From Anaerostipes caccae L1-92 (GTDB lineage Bacteria > Bacillota > Clostridia > Lachnospirales > Lachnospiraceae), in contig NZ_AP023027.1 of NCBI RefSeq assembly GCF_014467075.1, positions 2,173,501-2,237,500 on the forward strand: a stretch of 64,000 nt of DNA. The letters are read 5' to 3'. Of the stretch, positions 23,922-33,527 are shown one piece after another. Made by a program: the position numbers and the translations under genes. The notes beneath the pieces were generated by a model, which ran no database searches, was not told where the DNA came from, and saw nothing but the letters and a program-made list of their open reading frames with translations. Within the stretch, counting starts at the first letter, position 1. Each line of letters starts with the position of its first letter.

Positions 23922-25661
23922 CTATCGATCCATAATCATTTCGTTGATGGAACCGCCTGTCTTCATCATCGGGAATACCAGCTGCTCGCTGTCAATAATG
24001 AATTCGATCAATGTCGGTCCGTCAGTCTTTTCTTTTGCCTTCTCAAATGCCGCATCAATCTCTTCCGGCCTGGTCACACGGATACCCTGAGCTCCATAGC
24101 TCTCCGCAAGTTTCACGAAATCCGGTGTATACGGAGGGCACGGATGGTTCTCCGGCGTACAGTTGCCTTTGCAGCTCTTTCTGTATTTCAGACATGTGCT
24201 TGCAAACCTTCTATTATAGAAGAGATCCTGCCACTGCCTCACCATGCCCAGATATCCGTTGTTGAAAATACAGAATACCACAGGAAGTTCCTGCACGACT
24301 GCTGTCGCCATTTCCTGGATGTTCATCTGGGCTCCGCCGTCTCCGCTGATGCATACGACTTCCCTTCCGGGATTTCCGATACATGCACCCAAGGCCGCCG
24401 GGAATCCGTATCCCATCGTACCCAGCCCTCCTGATGTCAGCAGCTGGCGGTTTCCATGGAGTTCTACATACTGTGTCGCCCACATCTGATTCTGCCCTAC
24501 GTCTGTGACAACGATCGGTTCTTTAAAGTCTTTGTTGATGGCCTCTATGATCATCTGAGGAGTCAGATTTCCCTCGGCATCCTCCATCTTGATCGGATGG
24601 GATTTCTGCCAGCTCTCCATCATGGAGATCCAGCGCTCCACATTCAGAGCCGGTTCTTTTTGTGCCAATTCCAGAATATCTAAAATCGCTTCCTTTGCAT
24701 CTGCAACGATCGGAATATCCACGGTTACATTTTTAGAAATGGCCGCCGTGTCGATATCAATATGTATGATCTTTGCCTTGGACGCAAACGTACCAAGTTT
24801 TCCCGTGATCCGGTCATTGAATCTCGTCCCGATGGAAAACAGGACATCACAGTTTGCAATAGCTTCATTTGCCGCAAAGTTTCCGTGCATGCCGATGTTG
24901 CCAAAGTAGAGCGGATGGTCCGTTGGCAGTACTCCGCGTCCCATAATCGTAGACACCACAGGTACCTTCAATATTTCCGCAAGCTTTGTCATCTCTTTGT
25001 GGGCTCCGGCAATCTTTGTTCCTCCGCCGATCAAAAACAGTGGTTTTTTAGACTTGTGAAGAGCTTTCATGGCTCTCATCACCTGTCCGTGATGTACTTT
25101 TGTGTTCGGTTTGTATCCTCTGATATTTACGCTGTCCGGATACTCCTCACTGCCGAAGGTGCCCATCACGTCTTTTGGCAGATCGATCAGCACCGGCCCC
25201 GGTTTCCCGGTCCTTGCGATATAAAAGGCTTCTTTGATAATACGTCCCAGATCTGCCCTGTCCCTTACAACGATCACAAATTTGGCGACATTTCTTGTCA
25301 CGCCCACAATATCAACTTCCTGGAACGTATCATTTCCGATCAGCGGAAGCGCCACCTGCCCGGTGAAGCACACAAGCGGTACACTGTCATAATTCGCCGT
25401 AGCGATTCCCGTCACCAGGTTTGTCGCCCCCGGCCCGCTGGTCGCAAGACAGACCCCCACTTTACCGGTAGACCTTGCATACCCGTCTGCCGCATGGATC
25501 AGTCCCTGTTCGTGTCTCGGAAGGATCACGTCGATCGTGTCATCTTTGTATAACTCATCAAAAATATCGATGACGCAGGCCCCCGGATACCCAAAGACGG
25601 TATCTACGCCTTCTTCTTTCAATGCCTTTACCAAAAGCTGGTTTCCTGTAATTTTTCCCAT
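23922..25661 (-). CDS. ilvB: Acetolactate synthase large subunit
   Basis: A protein of 579 residues; this ThDP enzyme makes 2-acetolactate or 2-aceto-2-hydroxybutyrate for branched-chain amino acids. RHEQG holds the catalytic Glu51; ATSGPGATNLVTGIA, FTGQV and the ThDP motif GDGGAQMN (440-447) with IFNNGYLGMVRQW are canonical. A short insertion around residues 488-512, after RRFAST, carries four Cys (490, 497, 501, 508); classical enzymes are shorter there. It follows scpB by 13 bp and precedes ilvN, an unusual link between chromosome segregation and amino-acid synthesis. No T-box or leader peptide is visible since it is internal to the operon. Confidence 0.95.
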   Translation of the reverse strand: MGKITGNQLLVKALKEEGVDTVFGYPGACVIDIFDELYKDDTIDVILPRHEQGLIHAADGYARSTGKVGVCLATSGPGATNLVTGIATANYDSVPLVCFTGQVALPLIGNDTFQEVDIVGVTRNVAKFVIVVRDRADLGRIIKEAFYIARTGKPGPVLIDLPKDVMGTFGSEEYPDSVNIRGYKPNTKVHHGQVMRAMKALHKSKKPLFLIGGGTKIAGAHKEMTKLAEILKVPVVSTIMGRGVLPTDHPLYFGNIGMHGNFAANEAIANCDVLFSIGTRFNDRITGKLGTFASKAKIIHIDIDTAAISKNVTVDIPIVADAKEAILDILELAQKEPALNVERWISMMESWQKSHPIKMEDAEGNLTPQMIIEAINKDFKEPIVVTDVGQNQMWATQYVELHGNRQLLTSGGLGTMGYGFPAALGACIGNPGREVVCISGDGGAQMNIQEMATAVVQELPVVFCIFNNGYLGMVRQWQDLFYNRRFASTCLKYRKSCKGNCTPENHPCPPYTPDFVKLAESYGAQGIRVTRPEEIDAAFEKAKEKTDGPTLIEFIIDSEQLVFPMMKTGGSINEMIMDR

Positions 25662-25674
25662 ATGCTGTCCTCCC

Positions 25675-26250
25675 TTAATTTTGTTCCAGTTCCTCTAATG
25701 CATATTTTACTTCCTCCTGAGCTTCTTGTTTAAAGTCCTCTACCTTATCCTGTTCAATTTCAGGAAGCTCTTTTATGGATCCCACTCCAAAACAGCGCAA
25801 GAATTCTTCCGTCGTTCTGAATAATATCGGTCGTCCGACGGCGTCTAAACGCCCGGCCTCCCGGATTAAGTTATACTCTAATAACTTATTGACCGGATGG
25901 TCGCATTTGACCCCTCGGATGGCTTCTATCTCTTGTTTTGTCACCGGCTGCTTATATGCGATGATCGATAAAGTCTCCATCATGACATCGGTAAGCTTCG
26001 GTTTTTTCGGCTGGTTTACAATTTTAATTAATTGATCATAGTATTCCGGCCTGGTGCACAGCTGGTAAGAACCGTCCAGCTCAAGAAGCCGGATTCCGCT
26101 GTCTTTTCTGTTGTATTTTCTTTTCAGCTGATCAATTAAGTAAAAAAATAAATCCTCCGGGATATCCAGAGCTGCCATCAGCTGTTTCTTCGAGACGCTC
26201 TCTCCCATGGAAAATAAAATTGCCTCAATCACTGCCTGTTTCTGTCTCAT
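25675..26250 (-). CDS. scpB: Segregation and condensation protein B
   Basis: A protein of 191 residues with the tandem winged-helix fold. QAVIEAILFSMGESVSKKQL at the start and IIAYKQPVTKQEIEAIRGV in the middle are typical. It binds ScpA and the SMC ATPase to form the condensin ring. Its start lies 26 bases inside the 3' end of scpA, a common coupling for this pair. Confidence 0.93.
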   Translation of the reverse strand: MRQKQAVIEAILFSMGESVSKKQLMAALDIPEDLFFYLIDQLKRKYNRKDSGIRLLELDGSYQLCTRPEYYDQLIKIVNQPKKPKLTDVMMETLSIIAYKQPVTKQEIEAIRGVKCDHPVNKLLEYNLIREAGRLDAVGRPILFRTTEEFLRCFGVGSIKELPEIEQDKVEDFKQEAQEEVKYALEELEQN

Positions 26251-26995
26251 GCCTCTCCAACACCTCTATTATAATTTCCTGTCCGATCTTTTCCTGGACA
26301 GCCCGTATCTTTCCAACCTTCATCAGTTCCAAAACTGAAAGAAATGTGACGACGACTTTTTCTTTGGTCATCTGTCCTTCCAGCAGCTGTCTGAATGACA
26401 TGCGTCTCCTGGAAGAGATCAGATATTCCACTTCTTCCATCTTATCTTCCAGCCGGACTTCCTCCTGTTTGATCTCTCCAAACTTGCTCCTGATGGGATC
26501 GATCTTATCTTCCCTTTTGCGCATGACAAATTGGAAAATCCTGTTCAGATCCTCCATGGTGACATCCCTTGTGATCTCCCGGACGTCAACCGGACGGCGG
26601 TATCTGAGCACCTCTTCCGGCACGGCCCTTTCTTTAAAAAAGATCTTCTCCGCCTCGTACTCTCTGGCTTTCAGTTCTTTGGACGCGTACTTGTATATTT
26701 TGTACTCCAGGAGCCTTAAAACCAATTCCTCCCTCGGATCGCCTTCTTCCTCATCATCTTCTTTGGCCGGAAGAAGCATTTTGGCTTTGATCCTGAGCAG
26801 TGTCGCCGCCATCACAAGAAAATCACTCATCACATCCAGATCTTCCTCCTCCATCTCACGGATATAGGCAAGATACTGTTCCGTGATCTCAGAGATAGGA
26901 ATGTCATAGATATCCACCTTATTTTTCTCAATCAGATGGAGCAAAAGATCCAAGGGTCCCTCAAAAACATTTAATTTTATATCAATCGCTGCCAT
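26225..26995 (-). CDS. scpA: Segregation and condensation protein A (kleisin)
   Basis: A protein of 256 residues. The N-terminus, IKLNVFEGPLDLLLHLIEKN, is the hallmark and binds the SMC neck; the C-terminus forms a winged helix that binds the SMC head. The start at 26995 (MAAIDIKL) has AGTAGGA nine bases upstream and leaves an 11-bp gap to the preceding metallophosphoesterase gene. Confidence 0.93.
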   Translation of the reverse strand: MAAIDIKLNVFEGPLDLLLHLIEKNKVDIYDIPISEITEQYLAYIREMEEEDLDVMSDFLVMAATLLRIKAKMLLPAKEDDEEEGDPREELVLRLLEYKIYKYASKELKAREYEAEKIFFKERAVPEEVLRYRRPVDVREITRDVTMEDLNRIFQFVMRKREDKIDPIRSKFGEIKQEEVRLEDKMEEVEYLISSRRRMSFRQLLEGQMTKEKVVVTFLSVLELMKVGKIRAVQEKIGQEIIIEVLERHETETGSD

Positions 26996-27006
26996 ATTAA
27001 AATGTC

Positions 27007-27876
27007 CTACTTTTTCTTTAATGTAATACACGATACCTCAGGCCTGTTAAACAGCCTGATCTTAATTGAATGATTTCCCAAACCGCGGCTTAAGATCATG
27101 ATCGATGTACCGATCTGATATTCTCCCGCATCATACTTTGGAAACAGCTGAAACTGAGGCGATATCACACCGCCGATCTTCGGAAGTCTGACCATCCCTC
27201 CATGAAAATGCCCGGATAAGACCAGATCACACCCCCACTTGGAATACTGCCTGAAATAATTTGGATTGTGGGCCAGAAGTACCTGAAAAAATTCCGGATC
27301 TGCATCTCCGAGCGCATCCGACATCTCCTCCAGCGAAGGCGGAGCAGGATGAAACTTGCGGTACTGTTTTTCTTCCATATCATAAGCCGTCAGACAGATG
27401 GCAGAAATACCGCTGTCGACCATGATACTCTCGTTGGACAGATGAACGACTCCGCATTCTTTGAGCTGGTGAACGTATTCTTTATAGGCCACTCCATAGA
27501 CTTCCTCATTTCTCTTGAGCCTCATTTCATGGTTCCCGTCCGCATAATAGATACGGTATCTCCGGGAGAGTTCTCTCATCAAATCCAGCGCGACTTCATA
27601 AGACGAGTCCACCCTGCTCACAAGCATATCCCCGCCCACAAAAACGGCATCGGGACTGCAGCCGTCGATCATGTCGATCAGCGCCTTATTCTGGTAATCA
27701 AATTCATTGCAGTGGAGGTCTGTCAGGAACACGATTTTAAAGCCGTCAAATTCCTCCGGCAGTTTTGCAGAAACAACCGTATATTCTTCCAACGACAAGT
27801 TTTGATTTTCATTCATACTCGCAAAACATACAGCCGCCCCCAATATTACAGCTGCAGTTAAAATTATAAACAACAT
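27007..27876 (-). CDS. Membrane-anchored metallophosphoesterase (YaeI-like)
   Basis: A protein of 289 residues. One hydrophobic N-terminal segment (1-20) anchors a calcineurin-like domain with all metal motifs: FLTDLHCNEFD, VFVGGDML, DGNHEM, LLAHNPNYF and LSGHFHGG. Family members act on phosphodiesters, including UDP-diacylglucosamine in distant relatives; the substrate here is unknown. It is the first gene of the operon with scpA, scpB, ilvB and ilvN. Confidence 0.88.
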   Translation of the reverse strand: MLFIILTAAVILGAAVCFASMNENQNLSLEEYTVVSAKLPEEFDGFKIVFLTDLHCNEFDYQNKALIDMIDGCSPDAVFVGGDMLVSRVDSSYEVALDLMRELSRRYRIYYADGNHEMRLKRNEEVYGVAYKEYVHQLKECGVVHLSNESIMVDSGISAICLTAYDMEEKQYRKFHPAPPSLEEMSDALGDADPEFFQVLLAHNPNYFRQYSKWGCDLVLSGHFHGGMVRLPKIGGVISPQFQLFPKYDAGEYQIGTSIMILSRGLGNHSIKIRLFNRPEVSCITLKKK

Positions 27877-27983
27877 ACTCTCTCACTTTCCCGGTATTTG
27901 GAAGTCCTGTTTCTTTTAAAGGCCATTCCCGTACCTTTCTTGACAGTCCGGGTACACCTTTCCCTATTTTACTAAATAATTTG

Positions 27984-28027
27984 AAAAAAAACAAGAGGGA
28001 CGGATGCCGCATACGGGCTTCCGTCCC
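27984..28027 (-). terminator. Terminator of the sorbitol operon
   Basis: Stem GGGACGGA/TCCGTCCC on the minus strand followed by CTCTTGTTTTTTTT. It lies 30 bp beyond the EIIA gene. Confidence 0.75.
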
Positions 28028-28056
28028 CCATTGTCCATTGTTATGAAACATAATAT

Positions 28057-28410
28057 TTATTCTGTGATAGAAATTGTGCTTCCCACTTTTAATGTCGGCA
28101 CATCTGTTTTTTCTACACAGATGCTTCCCGGAAGGCATTCCCCGCTTCCGTTGAATGAGTATGTTACGTGGCCTAAGTTGTTCAGGTTTTCTCTGGCAAC
28201 ATCTCCAACCATGGTAATCTTGTATTCCTGTCCGTCGATCACAAGCTTACTGCCCGGCTTGATCTCTCCCTGAACCGGAGTCACTTCTACAGAGTAGCAG
28301 AAATCTTTTAAAGTATCCGGAGCGTTGTCCCCAAATGTTACGAAGATCCCCTCTCCGACAAATGCTTCTACCTGATCTCCCATTCCTTTGATTGTTGTCT
28401 GATAAATCAT
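28057..28410 (-). CDS. srlB: PTS glucitol/sorbitol EIIA component
   Basis: A protein of 117 residues of the EIIA-Gut family. GEIKPGSKLVIDGQEYKI, MVGDVARENLNNLGHVTY and the full length fit. It accepts phosphate from HPr and passes it to the EIIB part of the adjacent EIIBC protein. It is the last gene of the sorbitol operon. Confidence 0.92.
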   Translation of the reverse strand: MIYQTTIKGMGDQVEAFVGEGIFVTFGDNAPDTLKDFCYSVEVTPVQGEIKPGSKLVIDGQEYKITMVGDVARENLNNLGHVTYSFNGSGECLPGSICVEKTDVPTLKVGSTISITE

Positions 28411-28439
28411 GTTCTTCTTCCTTTCCTGCTAAAACTGAA

Positions 28440-29453
28440 TTATTTGTATAATCCGATACTTGCTACGAATGCTACAAGCACACGCGGCACACCTATGATG
28501 AACCTTGAGTATAGCACAGAAGGCACACCGACTTCAACTGTTTCCGGATCTGCTTCTGCAAGTCCCAGACCTACCGGAATAAAGTCACAGGCACACTGTG
28601 TGTTGATGGCAAACAATGCCGGCAGTGCAAGTCCTGGAGCAATGTTTCCTTTTCCGATTTCCACACCGATCAGAGTACCGATGATCTGAGCGATAACGGC
28701 TCCAGGCCCTAACAGACAGGACAGGAACGGGATAGAACAGATCAGTCCTAAGATCACAAGTCCCACGATATTTCCGCAGAGTGGTTTTAACATCTGTGCA
28801 AACCAGTTTCCGAAACCGGAGCCCTGGATAATACCGATCAGCAGTGACACGAATCCCATGAACGGGAGAATCGTATGTAATACGGTGTTGACGGATTCTT
28901 TCGCAGCCGCGTTGAATGTCGCTACGACTTTCCCTGCGCCCATACCAATCTTCTGGATGAAGCTGGATTTCTTTCCGCCGTTTCCGCCCATCTGCTCGGA
29001 AACTTTCTTGTCTGCACTGTATTTGAATTCTCTTTCTTCTGTCTTAGGCGCCTCTGATCTGATCGGAGCCGCAGATCCGTCTGCTGCGCTGATCTGGTTC
29101 ATGCCGACACCGGATACATAGATGTCTTCTGTGATGTACTTCGCCATCGGTCCGGATTTTCCGACCGGGTTTACATTGATGGTAGGAATTCTTTTCTGAG
29201 GATAGATACCGCAGCGAAGAGTTCCTCCACAGTCGATGATGACTAGGAAAATTTCCTTTTCCGGTACAGTTGTCTTAAATCCGTTTACCGCACGGCATCC
29301 GGTGAGGTCTACGATCTTCTGAACGATATCAGGTTCTGCTCCTCCTCCGGTGATGAATAATAAAACGTCTTTTCCTTCTTCCGGTTTTACGGTTAAAGGT
29401 CCGCCGAATCCGCCGCTTCCTTTTTCAATTTTAATTGCTCTGTATTCTGCCAT
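28440..29453 (-). CDS. srlE: PTS glucitol/sorbitol EIIBC component
   Basis: A protein of 337 residues. The N-terminal EIIB domain (1-160) has the phosphorylation Cys in [19 protein letters not shown]; the C-terminal half (190-335) is membrane embedded, with the segments [19 protein letters not shown] and [19 protein letters not shown]. With SrlA it forms the permease that takes up glucitol as glucitol-6-phosphate. Confidence 0.92.
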   Translation of the reverse strand: MAEYRAIKIEKGSGGFGGPLTVKPEEGKDVLLFITGGGAEPDIVQKIVDLTGCRAVNGFKTTVPEKEIFLVIIDCGGTLRCGIYPQKRIPTINVNPVGKSGPMAKYITEDIYVSGVGMNQISAADGSAAPIRSEAPKTEEREFKYSADKKVSEQMGGNGGKKSSFIQKIGMGAGKVVATFNAAAKESVNTVLHTILPFMGFVSLLIGIIQGSGFGNWFAQMLKPLCGNIVGLVILGLICSIPFLSCLLGPGAVIAQIIGTLIGVEIGKGNIAPGLALPALFAINTQCACDFIPVGLGLAEADPETVEVGVPSVLYSRFIIGVPRVLVAFVASIGLYK

Positions 29454-29475
29454 GATGAATCCTCCTTTTCTCTCT

Positions 29476-30030
29476 TTATTGATCCTCTAACTTAATCTCG
29501 TTGCTCAGTTCGATTCCCTGCTGTTTCATAACGATCTTTGTCGTAAAGTCAGTTACCCATCCGGCAAAGAAGTTCATGACAAGACCGACTAACAGATAAC
29601 GAAGTGCAAGGTCTGTTTCGTTTAAGCCGAGTTTCTGGATTCCAGCTGCAATTCCCATGTAGATGAAGATTTCACCCGGGTTGATATGCGGGAAAATACC
29701 GCTGTTTGTGTGGCAGTGATAAGCTGCTGATGCATAGTAGCTTGGTTTCTGGCGTTCCGGCAGGAATTTACCCATAGAAAACGCCATTGGGTTACCTAAC
29801 ATGAATGCCGCGATAAATGGCAGCACCCCATAAGCCAAAATAACATTTTTAGAGCACACCTTCGCAAATTTGTTGATCCTGTCCTGTCCAACCAATGCGA
29901 TGATGGTGTTCATTAAAATAAGTAACAGTAATACTTTCGGTACAATTCCTGACACCCATCCGATAAAAGTCTGGGCACCAGTGTCAAATAATCCCATAAA
30001 TCCTGACGCAAATTTTACAATAACGTTCAT
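29476..30030 (-). CDS. srlA: PTS glucitol/sorbitol EIIC component
   Basis: A protein of 184 residues with about four membrane segments and the family stretch [20 protein letters not shown]. It forms the membrane channel with SrlE. It lies between gutM and srlE with gaps of 15 and 22 bp. Confidence 0.92.
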   Translation of the reverse strand: MNVIVKFASGFMGLFDTGAQTFIGWVSGIVPKVLLLLILMNTIIALVGQDRINKFAKVCSKNVILAYGVLPFIAAFMLGNPMAFSMGKFLPERQKPSYYASAAYHCHTNSGIFPHINPGEIFIYMGIAAGIQKLGLNETDLALRYLLVGLVMNFFAGWVTDFTTKIVMKQQGIELSNEIKLEDQ

Positions 30031-30045
30031 ATATATTTCTCCTTC

Positions 30046-30507
30046 CTATTTGCAGGCTTTTCTGGATTTGCCGAGAAGCATGTCCGCAATTCTCGTCAAG
30101 AGTCCCGGCGTCTCCACTACTTCGCCTCCGTCCATGATCGTGTTGTAGTTGGAGGCTGCATTCAAAACGGATCGTCTCAAAGAATATTCCATGCCTTTGC
30201 AGTCTTCTTTCGTAATCAGTCCCACATTCTTTCCGTTGAAATCATCAAACTTCTTAAATCGTGCAAAGATTGTAAATCCCCGCATGAAACATCCTTCTTT
30301 GATCATGCCACGTTTATCAATTGCAAACATCACCATAGCTCCGGCATGAAAACCGCCTTTGCTTTTTCCGATTGCCACTCTTCCGATTTTTCTCATTCTT
30401 CCGTAGTGGACGTTAAAGCCCTTCATCTGAACCATTGAAAACAGAAACTGCAGTATAAATGCCGTCAGCAGCGCTCCTGCAATCAATAAATAGTATGACA
30501 TACGCAT
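30046..30507 (-). CDS. gutM: Glucitol operon activator-type protein GutM
   Basis: A protein of 153 residues. It has one N-terminal membrane segment (6-25), then MKGFNVHYGRMRKIGRVAIG and KGMEYSLRRSVLNAASN, typical for GutM. In enterobacteria GutM activates the gut operon, though the membrane anchor argues for an indirect role here. It lies between the PRD regulator and srlA. Confidence 0.88.
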   Translation of the reverse strand: MRMSYYLLIAGALLTAFILQFLFSMVQMKGFNVHYGRMRKIGRVAIGKSKGGFHAGAMVMFAIDKRGMIKEGCFMRGFTIFARFKKFDDFNGKNVGLITKEDCKGMEYSLRRSVLNAASNYNTIMDGGEVVETPGLLTRIADMLLGKSRKACK

Positions 30508-30518
30508 CCTCCTTAACC

Positions 30519-32441
30519 TTATTTAAAAATATTGTTCTCTTCCACAAAATACAGAAGTAATTCCCTGTAACTCTTCATCTGCCGAAGCTTCTTCACCACG
30601 TCTGGCTCATGGGCGATCGCCAGCATGTTGTCATAGAGCTGAATCAGCACGGAATCATTTTTCATTTCTTCCGGGATGGCCAGCAAAAACACCAGCTGAA
30701 CTTCGTCCTCTCCCTTTGCCTTCTCTTCTTCCGGAAATACACCGAAGGCAAGGGTCAGCTTCTGCAGTTTATTCGTCGTATGAGGAAAAGCAATATTTTT
30801 TTCAAATATCATTGTCGATTCCTGTTCCCGAATGCGGATTCTCTCCTCAAAGCCTTCGTCCACAAGTCCCTGTTTATACAGTTCTTCGGTCATCATGTCC
30901 ACATTCTCTTCATAGCCAAGTTCCGGCCTAAGCACAAAGAACCGTTCCTCGTCCAGCATGTTCAGGAACACTGAATCAATTCCCCGGCGAATCGGTATTC
31001 CCATCTCCGCCATATTTTTTACACTTTCTACTTTACTTTTCAGCAGATTCTTGTCGAACACCTCATCAATATCAATAATCGGTGTCGGCCCTTTTGTCTT
31101 TAAATTTGTTGTCGTAATAATCAAGTCGTAGGAATCTTCTTTTTCCGCCTCAAAATCTCCATTAAAATAATAATCGATAGCCGGTTCCACCTCAAAAATA
31201 TTTTTCAGCTGGCTGGCGATCAGTCTTCCGATGATCTTTCCTGAGCCGCATACAATGGCAATTCTGTACTGCTTCTGTTCCGGCGCCTGTTCTAAAAGAA
31301 ACACGCCGAAATACATTGCCAGAAACCCCAGCTCGTCCTTCGTCACCTCGACTCCGGTCCTCGTTTCGATGACATCTTTGGCTATGCCGGCCATCGTGTA
31401 GGCAACGGAGTATTCATCTTTTACTTCTTCCACCAAAGCATTCCGGATATGAAATCCATATTTCAGCCGGTTGATCATAAAAAATACATGATAGACAAAA
31501 TCATCAAACAGTTCATTTACGATCACTGTAACACCGATCTCATCCCGGATGCGGTCTAAAATCTCAATAATCAGATCTGCCGCCTCTTCTGAAATCTGGA
31601 TATAGTTCTCTATCCCTTCCGTATTAACAGGAGTCCTCATCCCTGCAATAGGCAGACAGAGGAAGATCCTCTCTGGTTTTGGTATTTTGAACGGAACAGC
31701 CTCTTCCACTTTGTCCGCAAATTCGTCCGCAATCTCGTATACTTTGCTGTCATAAAGCTCCAGATACCTGTGGTCCAGAGATTCAATCGTATGTCCGTTC
31801 CCAAGGCGGTCGATCATGACTACAAATGCCCTGAAAAATTGTCCGAATCCCAAGGCATCCAGAGAATATTCTGTCTGCATATCATACAAAAGCTGCCTTA
31901 ACCGGCTGCCCAGCGGATAGTTGAGATAAATCTGCTCATAGACATTTTCCAGAAGAAACAGGCGGATCTTAATCTCTTCCCCGCAAAGGGAGAGCCCTGT
32001 GTTTGCCTTTCCTTCCACTGTCAGATCATACTTTTTTATCTGTTCCCGGATACGATTTAAATCTCCGACGGTTGTCGTTCTCCCTACCTTCATCTCCTCC
32101 GACAGGTCATCGATCAGATACGGCTTTTTGGCATCCATCAGCTGCCAGAAAATATACGCCATCCTTGTCTGAGGGGAATTAAAATATTCTTCCTGTTCGT
32201 AGATCTTATCTCGAATCTCCTCATAACCCTTCTGATCGAATACAATAAGCTTATACTGTCCTTTTTTATTGCTGATGACTGCATATCCGCCCATCAGGCA
32301 GTTCAGCTCTTTTACATCGTTCCGCACAGTCTTTGTGGAAACGCTGAGCTTCGCCGCAATGCGTTCTACGTCGGAGGAATCCTGTACCTCCACGTTCCTC
32401 AACAGAGCAGCCATTCTGTTTTCATCATTAAAAAGTTTCAT
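30519..32441 (-). CDS. gutR: PRD-containing transcriptional activator of the sorbitol operon
   Basis: A protein of about 640 residues. Domains in order: a DeoR/HTH_11-type helix-turn-helix (VERIAAKLSVSTKTVRNDVK), two PRD domains, an EIIB-like domain with VCGSGKIIGR (Cys), and an EIIA-Fru-like domain with the phosphorylatable His in IAFPHTTN. It lacks the RNA-binding CAT domain, so it should be a DNA-binding activator, controlled by phosphorylation through EI/HPr and the sorbitol EII. I take ATG 32441; an in-frame GTG at 32459, with GGAG five bases upstream, is equally possible. It follows srlD by a short gap. Confidence 0.88.
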   Translation of the reverse strand: MKLFNDENRMAALLRNVEVQDSSDVERIAAKLSVSTKTVRNDVKELNCLMGGYAVISNKKGQYKLIVFDQKGYEEIRDKIYEQEEYFNSPQTRMAYIFWQLMDAKKPYLIDDLSEEMKVGRTTTVGDLNRIREQIKKYDLTVEGKANTGLSLCGEEIKIRLFLLENVYEQIYLNYPLGSRLRQLLYDMQTEYSLDALGFGQFFRAFVVMIDRLGNGHTIESLDHRYLELYDSKVYEIADEFADKVEEAVPFKIPKPERIFLCLPIAGMRTPVNTEGIENYIQISEEAADLIIEILDRIRDEIGVTVIVNELFDDFVYHVFFMINRLKYGFHIRNALVEEVKDEYSVAYTMAGIAKDVIETRTGVEVTKDELGFLAMYFGVFLLEQAPEQKQYRIAIVCGSGKIIGRLIASQLKNIFEVEPAIDYYFNGDFEAEKEDSYDLIITTTNLKTKGPTPIIDIDEVFDKNLLKSKVESVKNMAEMGIPIRRGIDSVFLNMLDEERFFVLRPELGYEENVDMMTEELYKQGLVDEGFEERIRIREQESTMIFEKNIAFPHTTNKLQKLTLAFGVFPEEEKAKGEDEVQLVFLLAIPEEMKNDSVLIQLYDNMLAIAHEPDVVKKLRQMKSYRELLLYFVEENNIFK

Positions 32442-32477
32442 AAGCTTACCTAATACCACCTTTTCTCCGTATGGAGC

Positions 32478-33293
32478 CTAACCTCTTGTTTTTCCGCCGG
32501 CTACATTGATGGTCACACCATGTACATAAGAAGATCTCTGGCTTGCCAGATAGACACACATATCTGCCACTTCGGAGAGTTTTCCAGATCTTCCGAGCGG
32601 TGTTGTGGATGTCTTGCTGTAACCCGCTCTTAAATCATCCACTGTGATCCCTCTTGTATACGCCAGCGCTGATTCATACGCTAACGTTCTTAATCCTGTC
32701 GCTTCCATGATGCCCGGTGCCACGCCTACTACGCGCACTCCCTGTTTCCCTAATTCTTTTGCCCAGCTTCTGGTCAGGGAATTCACTGCGTTCTTTGTCG
32801 CCGCGTACACGCTCTGTCCCTCGGAGCCTTCCAGTCCGCTCTCTGAAGACATGTTGATGATGACCCCTTCTCCTTTTTCCACAAGGATTCTGCCCACTGC
32901 CTGTGCACAGAAGAACACTCCCTTTAAGTTGACGCCGCACACTTTATCCCAGACTGCTTCGTCCAGTTCATACTGTCCTTTCGGCTCTTTCGGGTCTACC
33001 AGGAGTCTCGGAATATTGATCCCTGCGTTGTTCACCAGTACATCTACGGTTCCGAATGTGTCCACCACTTCTTTTACCATAGCATCCACATCTTCTGCAC
33101 TGGTTACGTCGGTCTTCACGTAATGGAACCTGCCGGCTGCAGTGTCAAACTCCGGCGCTTCCGGCGCCATGTCGGAAACAACCACATTGCACCCGACATT
33201 TAAAAATTCCTGGGCAACTGCTTTCCCGATTCCGGATGCCCCGCCGGTTACGATGACTGTCTTGCCTTCAAGGCCCAACCATGATTCGCTCAT
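32478..33293 (-). CDS. srlD: Sorbitol-6-phosphate 2-dehydrogenase (short-chain dehydrogenase)
   Basis: A protein of 271 residues. The NAD site TGGASGIGKAV, the NNAGIN motif, and the catalytic Ser-Tyr-Lys (SSESGLEGSEGQSVYAATKNA) are present. It oxidises sorbitol-6-phosphate to fructose-6-phosphate. The start at 33293 (MSESWLGLEGKTVIV) follows AGGAGG. First gene of srlD-gutR-gutM-srlA-srlE-srlB. Confidence 0.92.
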   Translation of the reverse strand: MSESWLGLEGKTVIVTGGASGIGKAVAQEFLNVGCNVVVSDMAPEAPEFDTAAGRFHYVKTDVTSAEDVDAMVKEVVDTFGTVDVLVNNAGINIPRLLVDPKEPKGQYELDEAVWDKVCGVNLKGVFFCAQAVGRILVEKGEGVIINMSSESGLEGSEGQSVYAATKNAVNSLTRSWAKELGKQGVRVVGVAPGIMEATGLRTLAYESALAYTRGITVDDLRAGYSKTSTTPLGRSGKLSEVADMCVYLASQRSSYVHGVTINVAGGKTRG

Positions 33294-33527
33294 AAATAAT
33301 CCTCCTAACATGTGACTTGTTTACTTGATGATTTCATTATAAAGTCAATGCTGAAGAAATTTAATTCTGTCTTTTTCCATGCCGATGAAAAGAAGTGTCT
33401 TATTTATGAAATAAACGGAAATTATACTTTATATATTATTCAGATTTGTTTATAGAATGTTTATATCTGAGGTATTTTATTATAACTTATCAAGAAATGA
33501 TAATCTACTATTTTTGTTAACTTTCAC

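Noticed and set aside
24762..25553. A 263-codon plus-strand frame opposite ilvB
   Set aside because: It is the antisense of a well-recognised catalytic domain, has no ribosome binding site and no family features.
25662..25674. A T-box or leader peptide before ilvB
   Set aside because: Only 13 bp separate scpB and ilvB, and nothing like a T-box core is seen upstream of scpA.
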